64,000 nucleotides of DNA, taken from Candidatus Schekmanbacteria bacterium. GTDB taxonomy: Bacteria; CSSED10-310; JACPHN01. Positions 1-8,542 of the stretch are shown here, one piece after another (within the stretch, counting starts at the first letter, position 1; every line of letters begins with the position of its first letter). Location: positions 40,128 to 104,127 of the forward strand of contig JACPHN010000006.1 of assembly GCA_016188575.1 (NCBI GenBank), written 5' to 3'. A program made the translations under genes and the position numbers. The notes below the pieces were generated by a model, which saw only the letters and a program-made list of their open reading frames with translations, did not search any database and was not told where the DNA came from.

Positions 1-42
1 CGCTCAGCAAGGTCGCATGATCGCACCGATTGTTGCGACGTC

Positions 43-68
43 GCCGGCTCCGCGCACGCGGAGCCGGC
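43..68. repeat. Perfect 11-bp hairpin near the window edge
   Basis: Arms at 43-53 and 58-68 are perfect reverse complements around a 4-nt loop (core GCCGGCTCCGC). There is no T tract, so it is either an end signal for a gene lying left of the window or one of the many GC-rich palindromes seen elsewhere here. The remaining bases before the first gene show no coding sense. Confidence 0.5.
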
Positions 69-119
69 ACCCCAAGGTCCCATGATTTCGCGGCTTCCGG
101 CCGCGGCGGAGTCTGCTAA

Positions 120-1532
120 ATGAAGGTCCACATCACTGCAGTATGTGGCAGCGCGATGGCGAATCTCGCAGTGCTGCTGCGCGAGGCGGGACACGAGGTG
201 CGCGGCAGCGACGCCGGAGCGTACCCACCCATGAGCACGTATCTCGCGGACCAGGGCATCGAGGTCCGCCCGGCGTATGCCGAGGCGAACGTGCTCGGCG
301 TCGATCTCGTGGTGATCGGCAACGCCGTGGGACGCGGCAACCCCGAGGTCGAAGCGGTACTGGAGCAACGCCGGCCGTTCATGTCCTTGCCGGAGGCCCT
401 CCGGCATTTCGTGCTGGCGGGGCGGGAGGTCATCGTGGTGGCTGGCACCCACGGCAAGACTACCACCACCTCGCTGGTCGCCTGGATGCTCGAATGCGCG
501 GGGCGCGCCCCGGGTTTTCTCGTCGGGGGGCTTCCCCAAAACTTCGGCGTGGGGGCGCGACTGGGCAGTGGGCCACATCTGGTGCTCGAAGGCGACGAAT
601 ACGACGCGGCTTTCTTTGACAAGGTCCCGAAATTCCTGCACTACTGGCCACAGCGCGCGATCGTCACCAACGTGGAGTTCGACCACGGCGACATTTACCG
701 CGACATCAAGGACGTGCAGTGGGCTTTCCAGCGACTCTTCCGCATCATACCGCGCAATGGCTGCATCTACGCCGGCGCTGACAGCCCGTATCTGCGCGAG
801 ATCTTGCCGGACACGTTCTGTCCGGTGCGCACATTCGGTGCAGGCGACAGTGTCGATGCGCGCGTGACCGACATCGACAGCACACCTGAGGGCGTCGGGT
901 TCCGGTTGCTGAGAGCGGCAGGCGGCGCTTGGGGTTCCTTCTTCCTGCCGCTCAGCGGTGCCCACAACGCCTTCAACGCCTCCGCCGTCGCACTGCTTGG
1001 CATCGATCTGGGCATCGAGCTTGAGGCCATTCACCACGCCTTTTCCACGTTCCGCGGAGTAGCGCGGCGACAACAAGCTCGCGGCATCTTTCGCGGAGCG
1101 CCCATCGTTGATGATTATGGGCACCACCCGACAGCGGTCGCGGCGACGCTGGCGGCGATCCGCAAGCGATTCCCGGGGCGACGGGTGCTCGCCGCGTTCG
1201 AGTTCCGGTCAAACACCTCGCTTTCGGACGCTTTTCGCGCTCTGTACCCGCGAGCCTTTCAAGACGCCGACGAGGTCCTGTTCGGCCCGCTGCTGAAGAA
1301 ACGGTATTCGCAAGGAAACGTGGCCACGGGCGACGTGTCACCGGCGGATGTCGCCCGGGAGACGCGAGCGGCCGGGATCGCGGCGCGGGCGTGCGAGGAC
1401 CTGGATGAGCTGATCGCGCACCTGCACCGTTCTGCTGGGCCGGACGCGGTGATCGTGGTGCTTTCGAGCGGCAGCTTTGGTGGGCTGATCGAGCGGCTGC
1501 TGGCGGCGGACAGCGCGGGAGGTGGCAAATGA
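120..1532 (+). CDS. mpl: UDP-N-acetylmuramate:L-alanyl-gamma-D-glutamyl-meso-diaminopimelate ligase (Mpl)
   Basis: This cytoplasmic Mur-family ligase recycles the murein tripeptide onto UDP-MurNAc with ATP. The 470-residue length is right for Mpl. The N-terminal Rossmann domain begins MKVHITAVCGSAM, the ATP-binding loop GTHGKTTTT lies at residues 109-117, and the central domain carries the LEGDEYDAAFFD stretch, which is distinctive for Mpl against MurC. The C-terminal domain carries DDYGHHPTAV. The ATG follows closely on the upstream region with only a weak ribosome-binding site. The stop overlaps the next start (ATGA), so the two genes are translationally coupled. MurC is the main alternative, but the EGDEYD segment and sequence tone favour Mpl. 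Confidence 0.93.
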   Translation: MKVHITAVCGSAMANLAVLLREAGHEVRGSDAGAYPPMSTYLADQGIEVRPAYAEANVLGVDLVVIGNAVGRGNPEVEAVLEQRRPFMSLPEALRHFVLAGREVIVVAGTHGKTTTTSLVAWMLECAGRAPGFLVGGLPQNFGVGARLGSGPHLVLEGDEYDAAFFDKVPKFLHYWPQRAIVTNVEFDHGDIYRDIKDVQWAFQRLFRIIPRNGCIYAGADSPYLREILPDTFCPVRTFGAGDSVDARVTDIDSTPEGVGFRLLRAAGGAWGSFFLPLSGAHNAFNASAVALLGIDLGIELEAIHHAFSTFRGVARRQQARGIFRGAPIVDDYGHHPTAVAATLAAIRKRFPGRRVLAAFEFRSNTSLSDAFRALYPRAFQDADEVLFGPLLKKRYSQGNVATGDVSPADVARETRAAGIAARACEDLDELIAHLHRSAGPDAVIVVLSSGSFGGLIERLLAADSAGGGK

Positions 1533-2173
1533 CGCGGGGGGGAAACGGCCGCCGCGGGCGGGGACGCGCGGTTATTGGCACCGCGCTGCTGTGGGCCTGC
1601 GTGGCGTGCGGCGGCGCGCCGGTCATTCCCGTGGCGCGGGAGCCATGGCCGCAGGCGCCCGTTGTGCTGGCTTGGGTCGGAGACGCGCAGGCCTATCGCT
1701 ACCGCGATGGCGAGTGGGAGCGCGCTCCGGCGCACGACTACACCTTCAGCGTCGTGCAGCGCCGATATCCTGGAAAGTGGCTTGCCGTCAAGGACTTGCA
1801 CCGGAGGCATCCGGACTTTCCGGGCGGCCTCTCCGGCCGCCGGGACAGCACGCTCTATTTTGAGCTGTCGTACCGCGAGGCCGAACCAGGTCACGTGACA
1901 TTCGCCGTGTCGTCGTCCCTCGGGGAGGGACAGGGGAGCACGGAAGACGGCTTTCAGACCTCGACCGTGGAGATTCAGACGCCTGGGCGTTTCGCTCCGT
2001 TCAACGTGCTCCGCTTGAGGCAGCGATTCGATTGGCCACGAGGCGCGCTCGCGGAGACCGTGGAGCTCGTAAAGCGCGCGAAGGCGGGCGAGGAGACGCC
2101 CTTCATGAAGTTCGAGGAGACGGCGCGGCTGCTGGAGCCGGCGACCAGGGAGCGGCCGCCGGAGCAACCGTAG
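1529..2173 (+). CDS. Hypothetical lipoprotein, 214 aa
   Basis: I do not recognise a family. The N-terminus has a basic stretch (RGGNGRRGRGR), a hydrophobic run and a lipobox-like LLWACVACGG, so an envelope lipoprotein is likely. The mature part is soluble, with regularly spaced Tyr/Trp/Arg residues and a Glu/Arg/Pro-rich tail. It overlaps mpl by 4 nt and probably shares its transcript, so a role linked to cell-wall recycling is possible but not shown. Confidence 0.65.
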   Translation: MTRGGNGRRGRGRAVIGTALLWACVACGGAPVIPVAREPWPQAPVVLAWVGDAQAYRYRDGEWERAPAHDYTFSVVQRRYPGKWLAVKDLHRRHPDFPGGLSGRRDSTLYFELSYREAEPGHVTFAVSSSLGEGQGSTEDGFQTSTVEIQTPGRFAPFNVLRLRQRFDWPRGALAETVELVKRAKAGEETPFMKFEETARLLEPATRERPPEQP

Positions 2174-2175
2174 TT

Positions 2176-2374
2176 AGGCCCCGTAACGAAATAACTGTTG
2201 CATTCGGCCGGCTGCGAAGGCCGCCGGCTTCGTCTCTCCTCCTCACCGTATCGCTCCATTGATACGCTTCGTCGTCGTTCCTCGAAAGCGGCCTTCTCGC
2301 TCGGCCTCGGTGCTTGACACGCGGCCTTCTCGCTCGGCCTCGGTGCTTGACACAGTTCTTTCGTTACGGGTCCT
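2176..2374. repeat. 199-bp MITE-like element with 23-bp terminal inverted repeats
   Basis: The left end 2176-2198 and the right end 2352-2374 are reverse complements with two mismatches, sharing the core CCCGTAACGAAA. The interior carries a small hairpin (CGTATC at 2247-2252, GATACG at 2261-2266) and a 33-bp tandem duplication, but no convincing ORF. It begins 2 bp after the preceding stop codon. This is the architecture of a non-autonomous miniature transposable element; no target duplication is clear. Confidence 0.5.
2288..2353 (+). repeat. 33-bp perfect tandem duplication
   Basis: Positions 2288-2320 and 2321-2353 are identical (unit begins GCGGCCTTCTCGCTCGG and ends GCTTGACAC). It lies inside the inverted-repeat element and abuts its right end. 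Confidence 0.85.
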
Positions 2375-2403
2375 TTAGCCGCGGAGGCTCTCCGGAGCCT
2401 GGT

Positions 2404-2440
2404 GTGATCACCCGTGCACACCGTGTGCGCACGTGATCAC
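2404..2440. promoter_or_regulatory. Paired GTGATCAC palindromes upstream of the subtilase promoter
   Basis: Two identical 8-bp palindromes, GTGATCAC, lie at 2404-2411 and 2433-2440, 29 bp apart, with a GTGCACACC/GTGTGCGCAC stretch between them. They are about 180-215 bp upstream of the sigma-54-type promoter at 2620, a usual distance for an activator binding site. The role is inferred from position and symmetry only. Confidence 0.4.
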
Positions 2441-2619
2441 TGCGCCGTGCGGTGGCGGGTGGCGTAGTAATCATGCGGGGCGCTGGTCATCGCGGTGCGA
2501 GGTCCGTAGCATGCGGTTTACACACAGCGGCGTGCCGGCGCCGAACCGCGGCGCGGCGACGGGGCGCTAAAGCGCTCCACAGCGATCTCGAGCGCGCTGA
2601 CGACATGTTCGAGCAAGAT

Positions 2620-2635
2620 CGGCACGATCGTTGCA
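2620..2635 (+). promoter_or_regulatory. Sigma-54-type -24/-12 promoter of the subtilase gene
   Basis: CGGCAC-N5-TTGCA differs from the TGGCAC-N5-TTGCA consensus only at the first base. The invariant GG and GC are correctly spaced, giving a predicted start near 2646 and a leader of about 65 nt to the ATG at 2712. Confidence 0.6.
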
Positions 2636-2711
2636 ACAACTGGGGACCGCCGGCGTTTCCACGCAGGACCCGGACAAAAAGTGCTCAGGTAATGGCGATC
2701 GGAGGTTTGCG

Positions 2712-3971
2712 ATGAGAAGGATTTGGACTGTTGCGATGGCGCTTGTGGTTGGCGCCGCGTTGGTAACTTCGGCCGCGGCGGAGTTCGATACGAGCAAGGT
2801 GCTGGTCAAGGTCAAGAATGGAGTGGATCTCTTTGACCTGTCGGATCAGCTTGCGGCGCGCGGCTTCTACATGGAGTCGGTAACGGCGCTCGGCGGCGGC
2901 CGACTTGATGTCGACGAGTTTGCTCTGACCGCTCGTGAAAGCGCTCCGGCCTTCGTCAGCGTGCGCGTGCCTCAGGGCGCCGACGTCCGCCAAGCCGTCC
3001 GCACCATCGGCGGGATCCAGGGCGTCGAGCACGTCGCGCTCAATCAGATCTTTCGCGCCTTCGCCACGCCGAATGACTACAACGCCACGGAACAATGGAA
3101 CTTCGCCAAGATCGGCATGCCCGCGGCGTGGGATGTGAGCTTCGGCGGTTCCTCGAGCACCATCGTGTCCGTTGTCGATACGGGCCTCTATCGCGGCTAC
3201 AATGACGGGCCCGCCAACATTCTGCCGGGATACGACGCGGTGGACAACGACAACGACCCGAGCGATGGTAACGGCCACGGCACGCACGTTTCGGGCACGG
3301 TTGCGCAGGCGACGGGCAATGGCACCGGCGTCACGGGCATCGTCTTCAATGCCTCGATGCTGCCGGTCAAGGTCCTCAGCGACAAGGGTGAGGGCACGCT
3401 CGAGCAAGTTGCGAACGGCATTCGCTGGGCGGCGGACAACGGCGCGCACGTCATTAACATGAGCCTCGGATGTGAAGCCACCGAAGAGGGCTGCGACGAC
3501 CCGATCCTGCACGAGTCGGTCCAGTACGCCGCGGGCAAGGGCGTATTCATCGCCGCGGCCTCCGGCAACGCGAGCGCCTCGGTGGTCGGCTTCCCGGCGG
3601 CCTACGAGGAGTGCATGGCGGTCGGCGCGACGGGTTCCAGTGATACGCGCGCCAGCTTCTCGAACTACGGCACGGCTCTGGACATTGCCGCTCCCGGCGA
3701 TGGAATCAAGCAGCAGACCCACCTGTTCACCTGCTTTGGCTTCGCGGTCGTCGGCACGCCGAACATCGAGTCCTGCAGCGGGACGTCGATGGCAAGTCCG
3801 CACGTGGCCGGTCTGGCGGGCCTGATCCACTCCGCGGCTTCCTCGACCGTCAATATCCGCGACGTCATCGAGAGCACCGCAACCGACCTCGGCACCAGCG
3901 GCTGGGATCAGTACTATGGGTGGGGCCGCATCAACGCGGCGGCCGCTCTGCAAGCGGTGTCCGGAAACTGA
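2712..3971 (+). CDS. Secreted S8 family serine peptidase (subtilase)
   Basis: This is an exported subtilisin-type endopeptidase of 419 residues. The signal peptide (MRRIWTVAMALVV to about residue 23) is followed by a prodomain-like region of about 95 residues and then the catalytic domain. The triad is visible: Asp156 in VVDTG, His189 in GHGTHVSG and Ser359 in SGTSMASPHVAG, with the oxyanion Asn region in AASGNAS. The ATG at 2712 is chosen because GGAGG lies 7 nt upstream and the signal peptide starts there; upstream in-frame codons are not credible. Transcription probably starts from the sigma-54-type site at 2620, and a strong terminator follows. The substrate is unknown; a nutritional or maturation protease is equally possible. 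Confidence 0.92.
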   Translation: MRRIWTVAMALVVGAALVTSAAAEFDTSKVLVKVKNGVDLFDLSDQLAARGFYMESVTALGGGRLDVDEFALTARESAPAFVSVRVPQGADVRQAVRTIGGIQGVEHVALNQIFRAFATPNDYNATEQWNFAKIGMPAAWDVSFGGSSSTIVSVVDTGLYRGYNDGPANILPGYDAVDNDNDPSDGNGHGTHVSGTVAQATGNGTGVTGIVFNASMLPVKVLSDKGEGTLEQVANGIRWAADNGAHVINMSLGCEATEEGCDDPILHESVQYAAGKGVFIAAASGNASASVVGFPAAYEECMAVGATGSSDTRASFSNYGTALDIAAPGDGIKQQTHLFTCFGFAVVGTPNIESCSGTSMASPHVAGLAGLIHSAASSTVNIRDVIESTATDLGTSGWDQYYGWGRINAAAALQAVSGN

Positions 3972-4051
3972 TTGACCTCCAAGGCGGGGCATTTTCCGCT
4001 CGCCCCTCCTGAGAACACATGGCCGAACGGCAACGACCGCCGTTCGGTGTC

Positions 4052-4086
4052 GCGGCCATCCCGAGGGATGGCCGCTTTTTTGTTTT
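4052..4086 (+). terminator. Rho-independent terminator after the subtilase
   Basis: A 10-bp stem (GCGGCCATCC paired with GGATGGCCGC, loop CGAG) at 4052-4075 is followed directly by a T-rich run. It lies about 80 bp past the subtilase stop. Confidence 0.88.
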
Positions 4087-4199
4087 CGCGCCATTGACGG
4101 CGACCGGCCAATTGAGCGCCGCACTCTCCGGTGCTATCGTGATGTACGGGTGGCGATGAACCGCCCGAGGCGATTCGCAATCTTCATCAGGACAGCCCG

Positions 4200-5417
4200 A
4201 TGAGCAACATCTTCATGGCCCGCCAGCCGATTTTCGACAAACAGGAGGAAGTTTACGCCTACGAGCTGCTCTTTCGCAGCAGCTTGGAAAACTTCTTCAG
4301 TCACGTCGATCCAGACGCGGCGTGCTCCACGGTCATCGCCGACAGCTCACTGATTTTCGGCATGGACAAGCTCGTCGGCGGGCGTAAGGCCTTCGTCAAC
4401 ATCACCCGCCAGGCGCTGGTCAACGAGTATCCGACGTTGCTCCCCAAGGACATCTGCGTCATCGAGCTGTTGGAGACCATCGAGCCAGACGAAGAGGTCG
4501 TTGAAAAGGTCATCAAGCTCAAGGAGCTCGGCTACCTCATCGCCCTGGACGACTTCGAATACTCGCCGGCCTACGATCATCTGCTCCGCTATTCGGACTT
4601 CGTCAAGGTGGATTTCATTCTCAGCAGCCCCGAGCGGCGCTGGGAGATTCCGCAGTTGGTACCCCCGGGCGTGCGGCTGCTCGCGGAAAAGGTCGAAACC
4701 CGGGAAGATGTCGAGCAGGCGAAGGAGATGGGGTACGAGCTCTTCCAGGGATACTACTTCAGCAAGCCCGTGGTGCTCACCAAACAGACCCTGACCGGGA
4801 ATCGCCTCAACTATATGCGCATGCTTCGCGAGATCAATCTGCCGGGTATCGATCTCAAGAGCATGGAGGACATCATCAAGCCTGACGTTGCGCTGTCATA
4901 CAAGCTGCTCCGTTATATCAACTCGGCGTTCTTTAGTTTTCGGAGCGAGATTCGCTCGATCAAGCACGCGCTTGTGCTGATGGGAAACAACGAGATCCGG
5001 AAGTGGGCGACGCTGGTCGCGCTCGCCACGGTCGGCGAGGACAAGCCGCGCGAGCTTCTCCTCAATACCGTTATTCGCGCGCGCTTCTGCGAGGAGCTCG
5101 GAAACCATGCCGGCTTCAAGAAACAGGAGCAAGACTTCTTCATGATGGGGATGTTCTCGCTGATTGACGCGATCATGGACCGCAATCTCGCGGACATTTT
5201 GGCGGAGCTGCCGATCGCCCAGGAGATCAAGGGGGCGCTGCTCGGGGAGCTCACCAACGCGTATCGACAGGTGCTCGACGTGCTGCTCGCCTATGAGCGC
5301 GCGGACTGGGAGACCGTCTCCGGCGTCGCGGCACAGCTCAACGTCGCCGAAGCCGTCATCCCGCCAGCGTACATGGAGGCGGTAACCTGGTCTCAGGAGC
5401 GGCTGGAAGGACTCTGA
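4200..5417 (+). CDS. EAL-HDOD signalling protein (YuxH type)
   Basis: The protein has 405 residues, typical of the family. The N-terminal EAL-like half starts MSNIFMARQPIFDKQEEVYAYELLFRS, with ELLETIEPDE and ALDDFEYSPAYDHLL, and runs to about residue 200. The C-terminal HDOD half (VALSYKLLRYINSAFF, HALVLMGNNEIRKW) takes up the rest. The EAL signature reads ELL and the usual acidic metal ligands are not all present, so c-di-GMP hydrolysis is doubtful; such proteins are generally sensors or scaffolds. The start codon follows the upstream terminator region by about 110 bp. The next gene begins 2 bp after the stop, so the two may be cotranscribed. Confidence 0.9.
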   Translation: MSNIFMARQPIFDKQEEVYAYELLFRSSLENFFSHVDPDAACSTVIADSSLIFGMDKLVGGRKAFVNITRQALVNEYPTLLPKDICVIELLETIEPDEEVVEKVIKLKELGYLIALDDFEYSPAYDHLLRYSDFVKVDFILSSPERRWEIPQLVPPGVRLLAEKVETREDVEQAKEMGYELFQGYYFSKPVVLTKQTLTGNRLNYMRMLREINLPGIDLKSMEDIIKPDVALSYKLLRYINSAFFSFRSEIRSIKHALVLMGNNEIRKWATLVALATVGEDKPRELLLNTVIRARFCEELGNHAGFKKQEQDFFMMGMFSLIDAIMDRNLADILAELPIAQEIKGALLGELTNAYRQVLDVLLAYERADWETVSGVAAQLNVAEAVIPPAYMEAVTWSQERLEGL

Positions 5418-5419
5418 CG

Positions 5420-7495
5420 ATGGCCACCATCGCGGCGCCGCAGCGTTGGAGCGCGGACGGTCCTACCCAACAGGTCGTCGTTGCCATCGCCGGCCGCGAT
5501 CGCCCGGGAATCACGGCGGCGGCGTGGGTTGGGCTTCTTTTCGCCGCGATTGTGCCGCCATGCGTGCCGGCGCCAGCGGCGGTGGCGGCGGCGCCAGCGC
5601 TCACTTCCTGGGGATACCAGCTCAACGGTCTCGGCGGCTCGGCTCTGGCACAGCTCGACGCCTCGCTCTACGGCCTGCTGGTCATCGACTACTCCACGGA
5701 AGGGGACGCGGCCAGCGAGCTAACGCCCGCGCAAGTGGCGATGCTCACCGACAGCGCGTGCGGCCGGCGCCAGGTGCTGGCGTACATGAGCATTGGCGAG
5801 GCTGAAGACTATCGGTTCTATTGGGATCCGGCGTGGGTGGATCAGGGAAACGGTGATCCGGACCGGCCTGCCTGGCTGACCGCGGCGAACCCGGACTGGC
5901 CTGGCAATTACAAGGTGCGGTACTGGATGCCGGAATGGCAGCAGATTATCATGGGCGATCCCGGGACCTACGGCCCGTCCTACCTGTCTCGCCTGCTCGG
6001 GCAAGGGTTCGACGGCGTTTATCTCGACATCATCGACGCCTACGAGTATTTCGGACCCGACGGCAATGGAGAGAACCCGAACGCGGCGGCGGACATGGTG
6101 GCTTTGGTGCACGCGATCGCGGCAGCGGGTCGTGCCGCGCACCCGGGGTTTCTGGTCTTCCCGCAGAACGGCGCTGGGCTCGGGGCGCTCTTTCCCGACT
6201 ACGTGCAGATGGTCGACGGGATCGGCGTCGAGGACACCTTCTTTGATGGAGACGTCGCCCAGCCGCCAGAGGTGGTCGCGGCGGCGACGGAGAACCTCAA
6301 CGCGTTTCGCGATGCAGGCCGCCTCGTGCTGTCGATCGACTATCCGACCCTAGCAGCGAATGTCGACGCATTCTACGCCCAGGCCGCCGGCGAGGGATAC
6401 GTCCCCTACGTCGGGCCACGCGAGCTCGACAGCCTGCTGATTCACCCCGGCCACGAGCCGCAGTGCGAGACCGAACCGACCGCCACGCCCACGGCGACGC
6501 CACTCGCGACCGCGACGGCGTCCGCCACCCTGACTCCCGCGGCCGGGCCGCGGCAACTGACCGAAGTCGGCGCCCCGGCGTCCGCGCAAAACCCCTGCTG
6601 GATCGGGACGGACTCGTTGCTGTACACCGTCTGGCCGGCCGGCTACAACCAGGGGCTGGCCGAGCTCTGGCTGGTGCCGCTGACGGGCGGAAACGGCACG
6701 CGGCTGCTGGGTGGCGACGGCACGACCAACGTCAACCTGCCGGGAGCTTGCTATTCTCCCCGGCGCGACCGCATCGTGTTCAGCCGGGAGGAGGGTGATG
6801 GCGACGAAATATGGACTCTGCCTTCCGCGGGTGGCGCTCCGGCGCGGCTCCTGGCGGAGCCCGGCATGAACCTGATCGAACCGAGCTGGTCACCGGACGG
6901 TGAGTGGGTCGCGTACGAGCGGAACGACCCGGGCATCGACCGATCCGCCATCTGGAAAGTCCGATTCGACGGCACCCAGGCCACCGCGCTTACGGACGGC
7001 AGTGGCGACGACCGCGAGCCCAACTGGTCACCGGGCGGCGATCGCCTCGTTTTCCAGTCGCAGCGCACCGGCGACTGGGAGATCTGGACGATGACGGCGG
7101 CTGGCGGTGCGCTGGTAAACATCAGCAGCGAGGCCGTGGCGGAAGACACGGACCCCGCGTACTCCCCAAGCGGCGCGAGCATCGTCTTTTCGTCCGACCG
7201 CGGCGGTCTGGACCAGGCGAAGCTGTTCGCGGTGGGTGCGCTCGGGGGAGCTCCCGAACGCGTTACGGACGCCTCGGGCACCGAATACGAGGGAGCGCCG
7301 GCGTGGTCGCCGGAAAGTGGCGCCTGGATCGCGTACGAGTCGGCCGCGGGGGATCCGGACGCGGGGCGGACGCAGCTTTGGGTGGCCCCGGCGCCAGGCT
7401 CGGCGCCCGTGCCCGCAGCCGGGTGGCTGGCACTCGGCGCCGCTGCCGTGCCGGTGCTGGTCAAGCGCAGAGTCGGTCCGCGACCCCGGTCGTGA
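5420..7495 (+). CDS. Exported GH114-like glycosidase fused to a TolB-type propeller with a sorting-like C-terminus
   Basis: The protein has 691 residues. A hydrophobic export segment (AAAWVGLLFAAIVPP) lies around residues 34-60. Residues about 58-345 match the TIM-barrel endo-alpha-1,4-polygalactosaminidase (GH114) family: SWGYQLNG, LVIDYS, LAYMSIGEAEDYR, GFDGVYLDIIDAY. A short Thr/Pro/Ala linker follows (TPTATPLATATAS). Then come TolB/PD40 propeller repeats (SPDGEWVAYE, SPGGDRLVFQ, SPSGASIVFS). The tail PVPAAGWLALGAAAVPVL followed by KRR resembles VPLPA/PEP-CTERM sorting signals (Pro motif, hydrophobic helix, basic end), so surface anchoring is likely. It sits 2 bp behind the EAL-HDOD gene. 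The long N-terminus before the signal region makes the exact start uncertain. Confidence 0.82.
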   Translation: MATIAAPQRWSADGPTQQVVVAIAGRDRPGITAAAWVGLLFAAIVPPCVPAPAAVAAAPALTSWGYQLNGLGGSALAQLDASLYGLLVIDYSTEGDAASELTPAQVAMLTDSACGRRQVLAYMSIGEAEDYRFYWDPAWVDQGNGDPDRPAWLTAANPDWPGNYKVRYWMPEWQQIIMGDPGTYGPSYLSRLLGQGFDGVYLDIIDAYEYFGPDGNGENPNAAADMVALVHAIAAAGRAAHPGFLVFPQNGAGLGALFPDYVQMVDGIGVEDTFFDGDVAQPPEVVAAATENLNAFRDAGRLVLSIDYPTLAANVDAFYAQAAGEGYVPYVGPRELDSLLIHPGHEPQCETEPTATPTATPLATATASATLTPAAGPRQLTEVGAPASAQNPCWIGTDSLLYTVWPAGYNQGLAELWLVPLTGGNGTRLLGGDGTTNVNLPGACYSPRRDRIVFSREEGDGDEIWTLPSAGGAPARLLAEPGMNLIEPSWSPDGEWVAYERNDPGIDRSAIWKVRFDGTQATALTDGSGDDREPNWSPGGDRLVFQSQRTGDWEIWTMTAAGGALVNISSEAVAEDTDPAYSPSGASIVFSSDRGGLDQAKLFAVGALGGAPERVTDASGTEYEGAPAWSPESGAWIAYESAAGDPDAGRTQLWVAPAPGSAPVPAAGWLALGAAAVPVLVKRRVGPRPRS

Positions 7496-7607
7496 GCCTT
7501 GACCGAGCTCATGGACACCGATATGCTCGCGTCGGCAGTCTGGCCCAAGAGCCCCGAAATTACGGTCTTCGTGGAGCTTCGGGCGGCAAGCTCAGAGGAG
7601 TGGAAAC

Positions 7608-7850
7608 ATGGGTGTTCGCCTTTATAACACTGAAACCGGTTCCATGATCGGCACTGCATCAGACGAAGACATGCAGTTTCTCGTAGACAACCTCGAGGAG
7701 GAATCCTCATCCGACACCGATTACTTCATTGATTCCGATACAGTCGACATGCTGGAGGAGTCGGGAGCCAGCGCCTCGCTCGTCGGCATTCTGCGGGCGG
7801 AAGTCGCAACGTCGGAGGGTTTCGAGATGCGGTGGGAGACCTATAGATAG
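7608..7850 (+). CDS. Small acidic conserved-type protein, 80 aa
   Basis: It begins MGVRLYNTETGSMIG and is strongly acidic (DNLEEESSSDTDYF). A GAGGAG-type ribosome-binding site lies about 8 nt before the ATG, and the gene is flanked by other plus-strand genes. It looks like a folded single-domain protein: a beta-hairpin start, then an Asp/Glu-rich helix region, then a second helix (SASLVGILRAEV). I recognise it only as a type of small uncharacterised protein; no function is assigned. Confidence 0.7.
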   Translation: MGVRLYNTETGSMIGTASDEDMQFLVDNLEEESSSDTDYFIDSDTVDMLEESGASASLVGILRAEVATSEGFEMRWETYR

Positions 7851-7902
7851 GGCGGAGCGCGTGCGCGAGCTCGAAAGCGCCTCCGGCCAAGGAGACAAAC
7901 AC

Positions 7903-8529
7903 GTGAAAATAGCGGTCATTGGCACCGGGAATGTCGGGAAGGCCCTGGGTCTCGCGTGGGCCGGTGCTGGACACGAAGTGGTTTTCGGCTCGCGCGAGCC
8001 CCATGCGGATGGCGACGCGGGTGGCAACTTGGGCGGGCAGCCGGTGCGCTCCCAGCGTGACGCTGCGGCCGCTGCGGAGGTAGTTGTGCTCGCCACCCCG
8101 TGGGCCGCGACGCGCTCGATCCTGGCTGGCATCGGCGAGCTTTCGGGGAAGATCGTCGTCGACTGCACCAATCCGCTCCTGCCGGGCTTCAACGGCCTGG
8201 ACAGCGGTGGCGGTAAGTCGGGCGCCGAGCGCGTGGCCACGTGGGCCACGGGAGCCCACGTGGTGAAGGCATTCAACACGACCGGCGCGAGCAACATGGC
8301 GAAGGCGCGTGCGCTTGCGGGTCCTGCACTGTGGATGCCGATCTGCGGCGACGATCAGAGCGCCAAGGACAAGGTCGCGGCGCTGGCGCGGGAGCTCGGA
8401 TTCGAGCCGATGGACGTCGGTCCGCTGGCGAACGCGGGGCTGCTCGAGAGCCTGGCCATGTTGTGGATCACCATCGCGTACAAGCAAGGAGTGGGACCCG
8501 GGTTCAGTTTTTCCGTGGTCCGCACGTGA
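7903..8529 (+). CDS. NADP oxidoreductase, coenzyme F420-dependent family
   Basis: The 208-residue cytoplasmic Rossmann protein starts MKIAVIGTGNVGKALG, a dinucleotide-binding GxGNVG. ATPWAATRSIL, DCTNPLLPGF and VVKAFNTTGASNM follow, the usual landmarks of NADPH:F420 reductase-like proteins. The GTG at 7903 is chosen because AAGGAG lies 8 nt upstream and the Rossmann strand begins exactly there; the longer in-frame extension is not credible. No F420 biosynthesis gene is visible nearby, so the real substrate may be another quinone or flavin-like acceptor. A glutathione transferase gene follows 13 bp later, consistent with a detoxification pair. Confidence 0.85.
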   Translation: MKIAVIGTGNVGKALGLAWAGAGHEVVFGSREPHADGDAGGNLGGQPVRSQRDAAAAAEVVVLATPWAATRSILAGIGELSGKIVVDCTNPLLPGFNGLDSGGGKSGAERVATWATGAHVVKAFNTTGASNMAKARALAGPALWMPICGDDQSAKDKVAALARELGFEPMDVGPLANAGLLESLAMLWITIAYKQGVGPGFSFSVVRT

Positions 8530-8542
8530 CCGGGAGAGCGAC

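Noticed and set aside
2685-4124. 479-codon open frame on the minus strand opposite the subtilase
   Set aside because: It is a GC-skew shadow of the subtilase frame. It lacks a ribosome-binding site and has Arg/Val-rich sequence with no domain, while the plus strand has a full catalytic triad and signal peptide.
5468-5525. ACT-domain-like start (VVVAIAGRDRPGITAA) in the GH114 gene
   Set aside because: The likeness to glycine-cleavage-repressor ACT domains lasts about 16 residues and runs straight into the export helix; it looks like chance or an over-long start.
7512-7527. TGGACA-CCGAT-ATGCT as a sigma-54 site before the 80-residue gene
   Set aside because: Only the GG and GC are right; four other defined positions mismatch.
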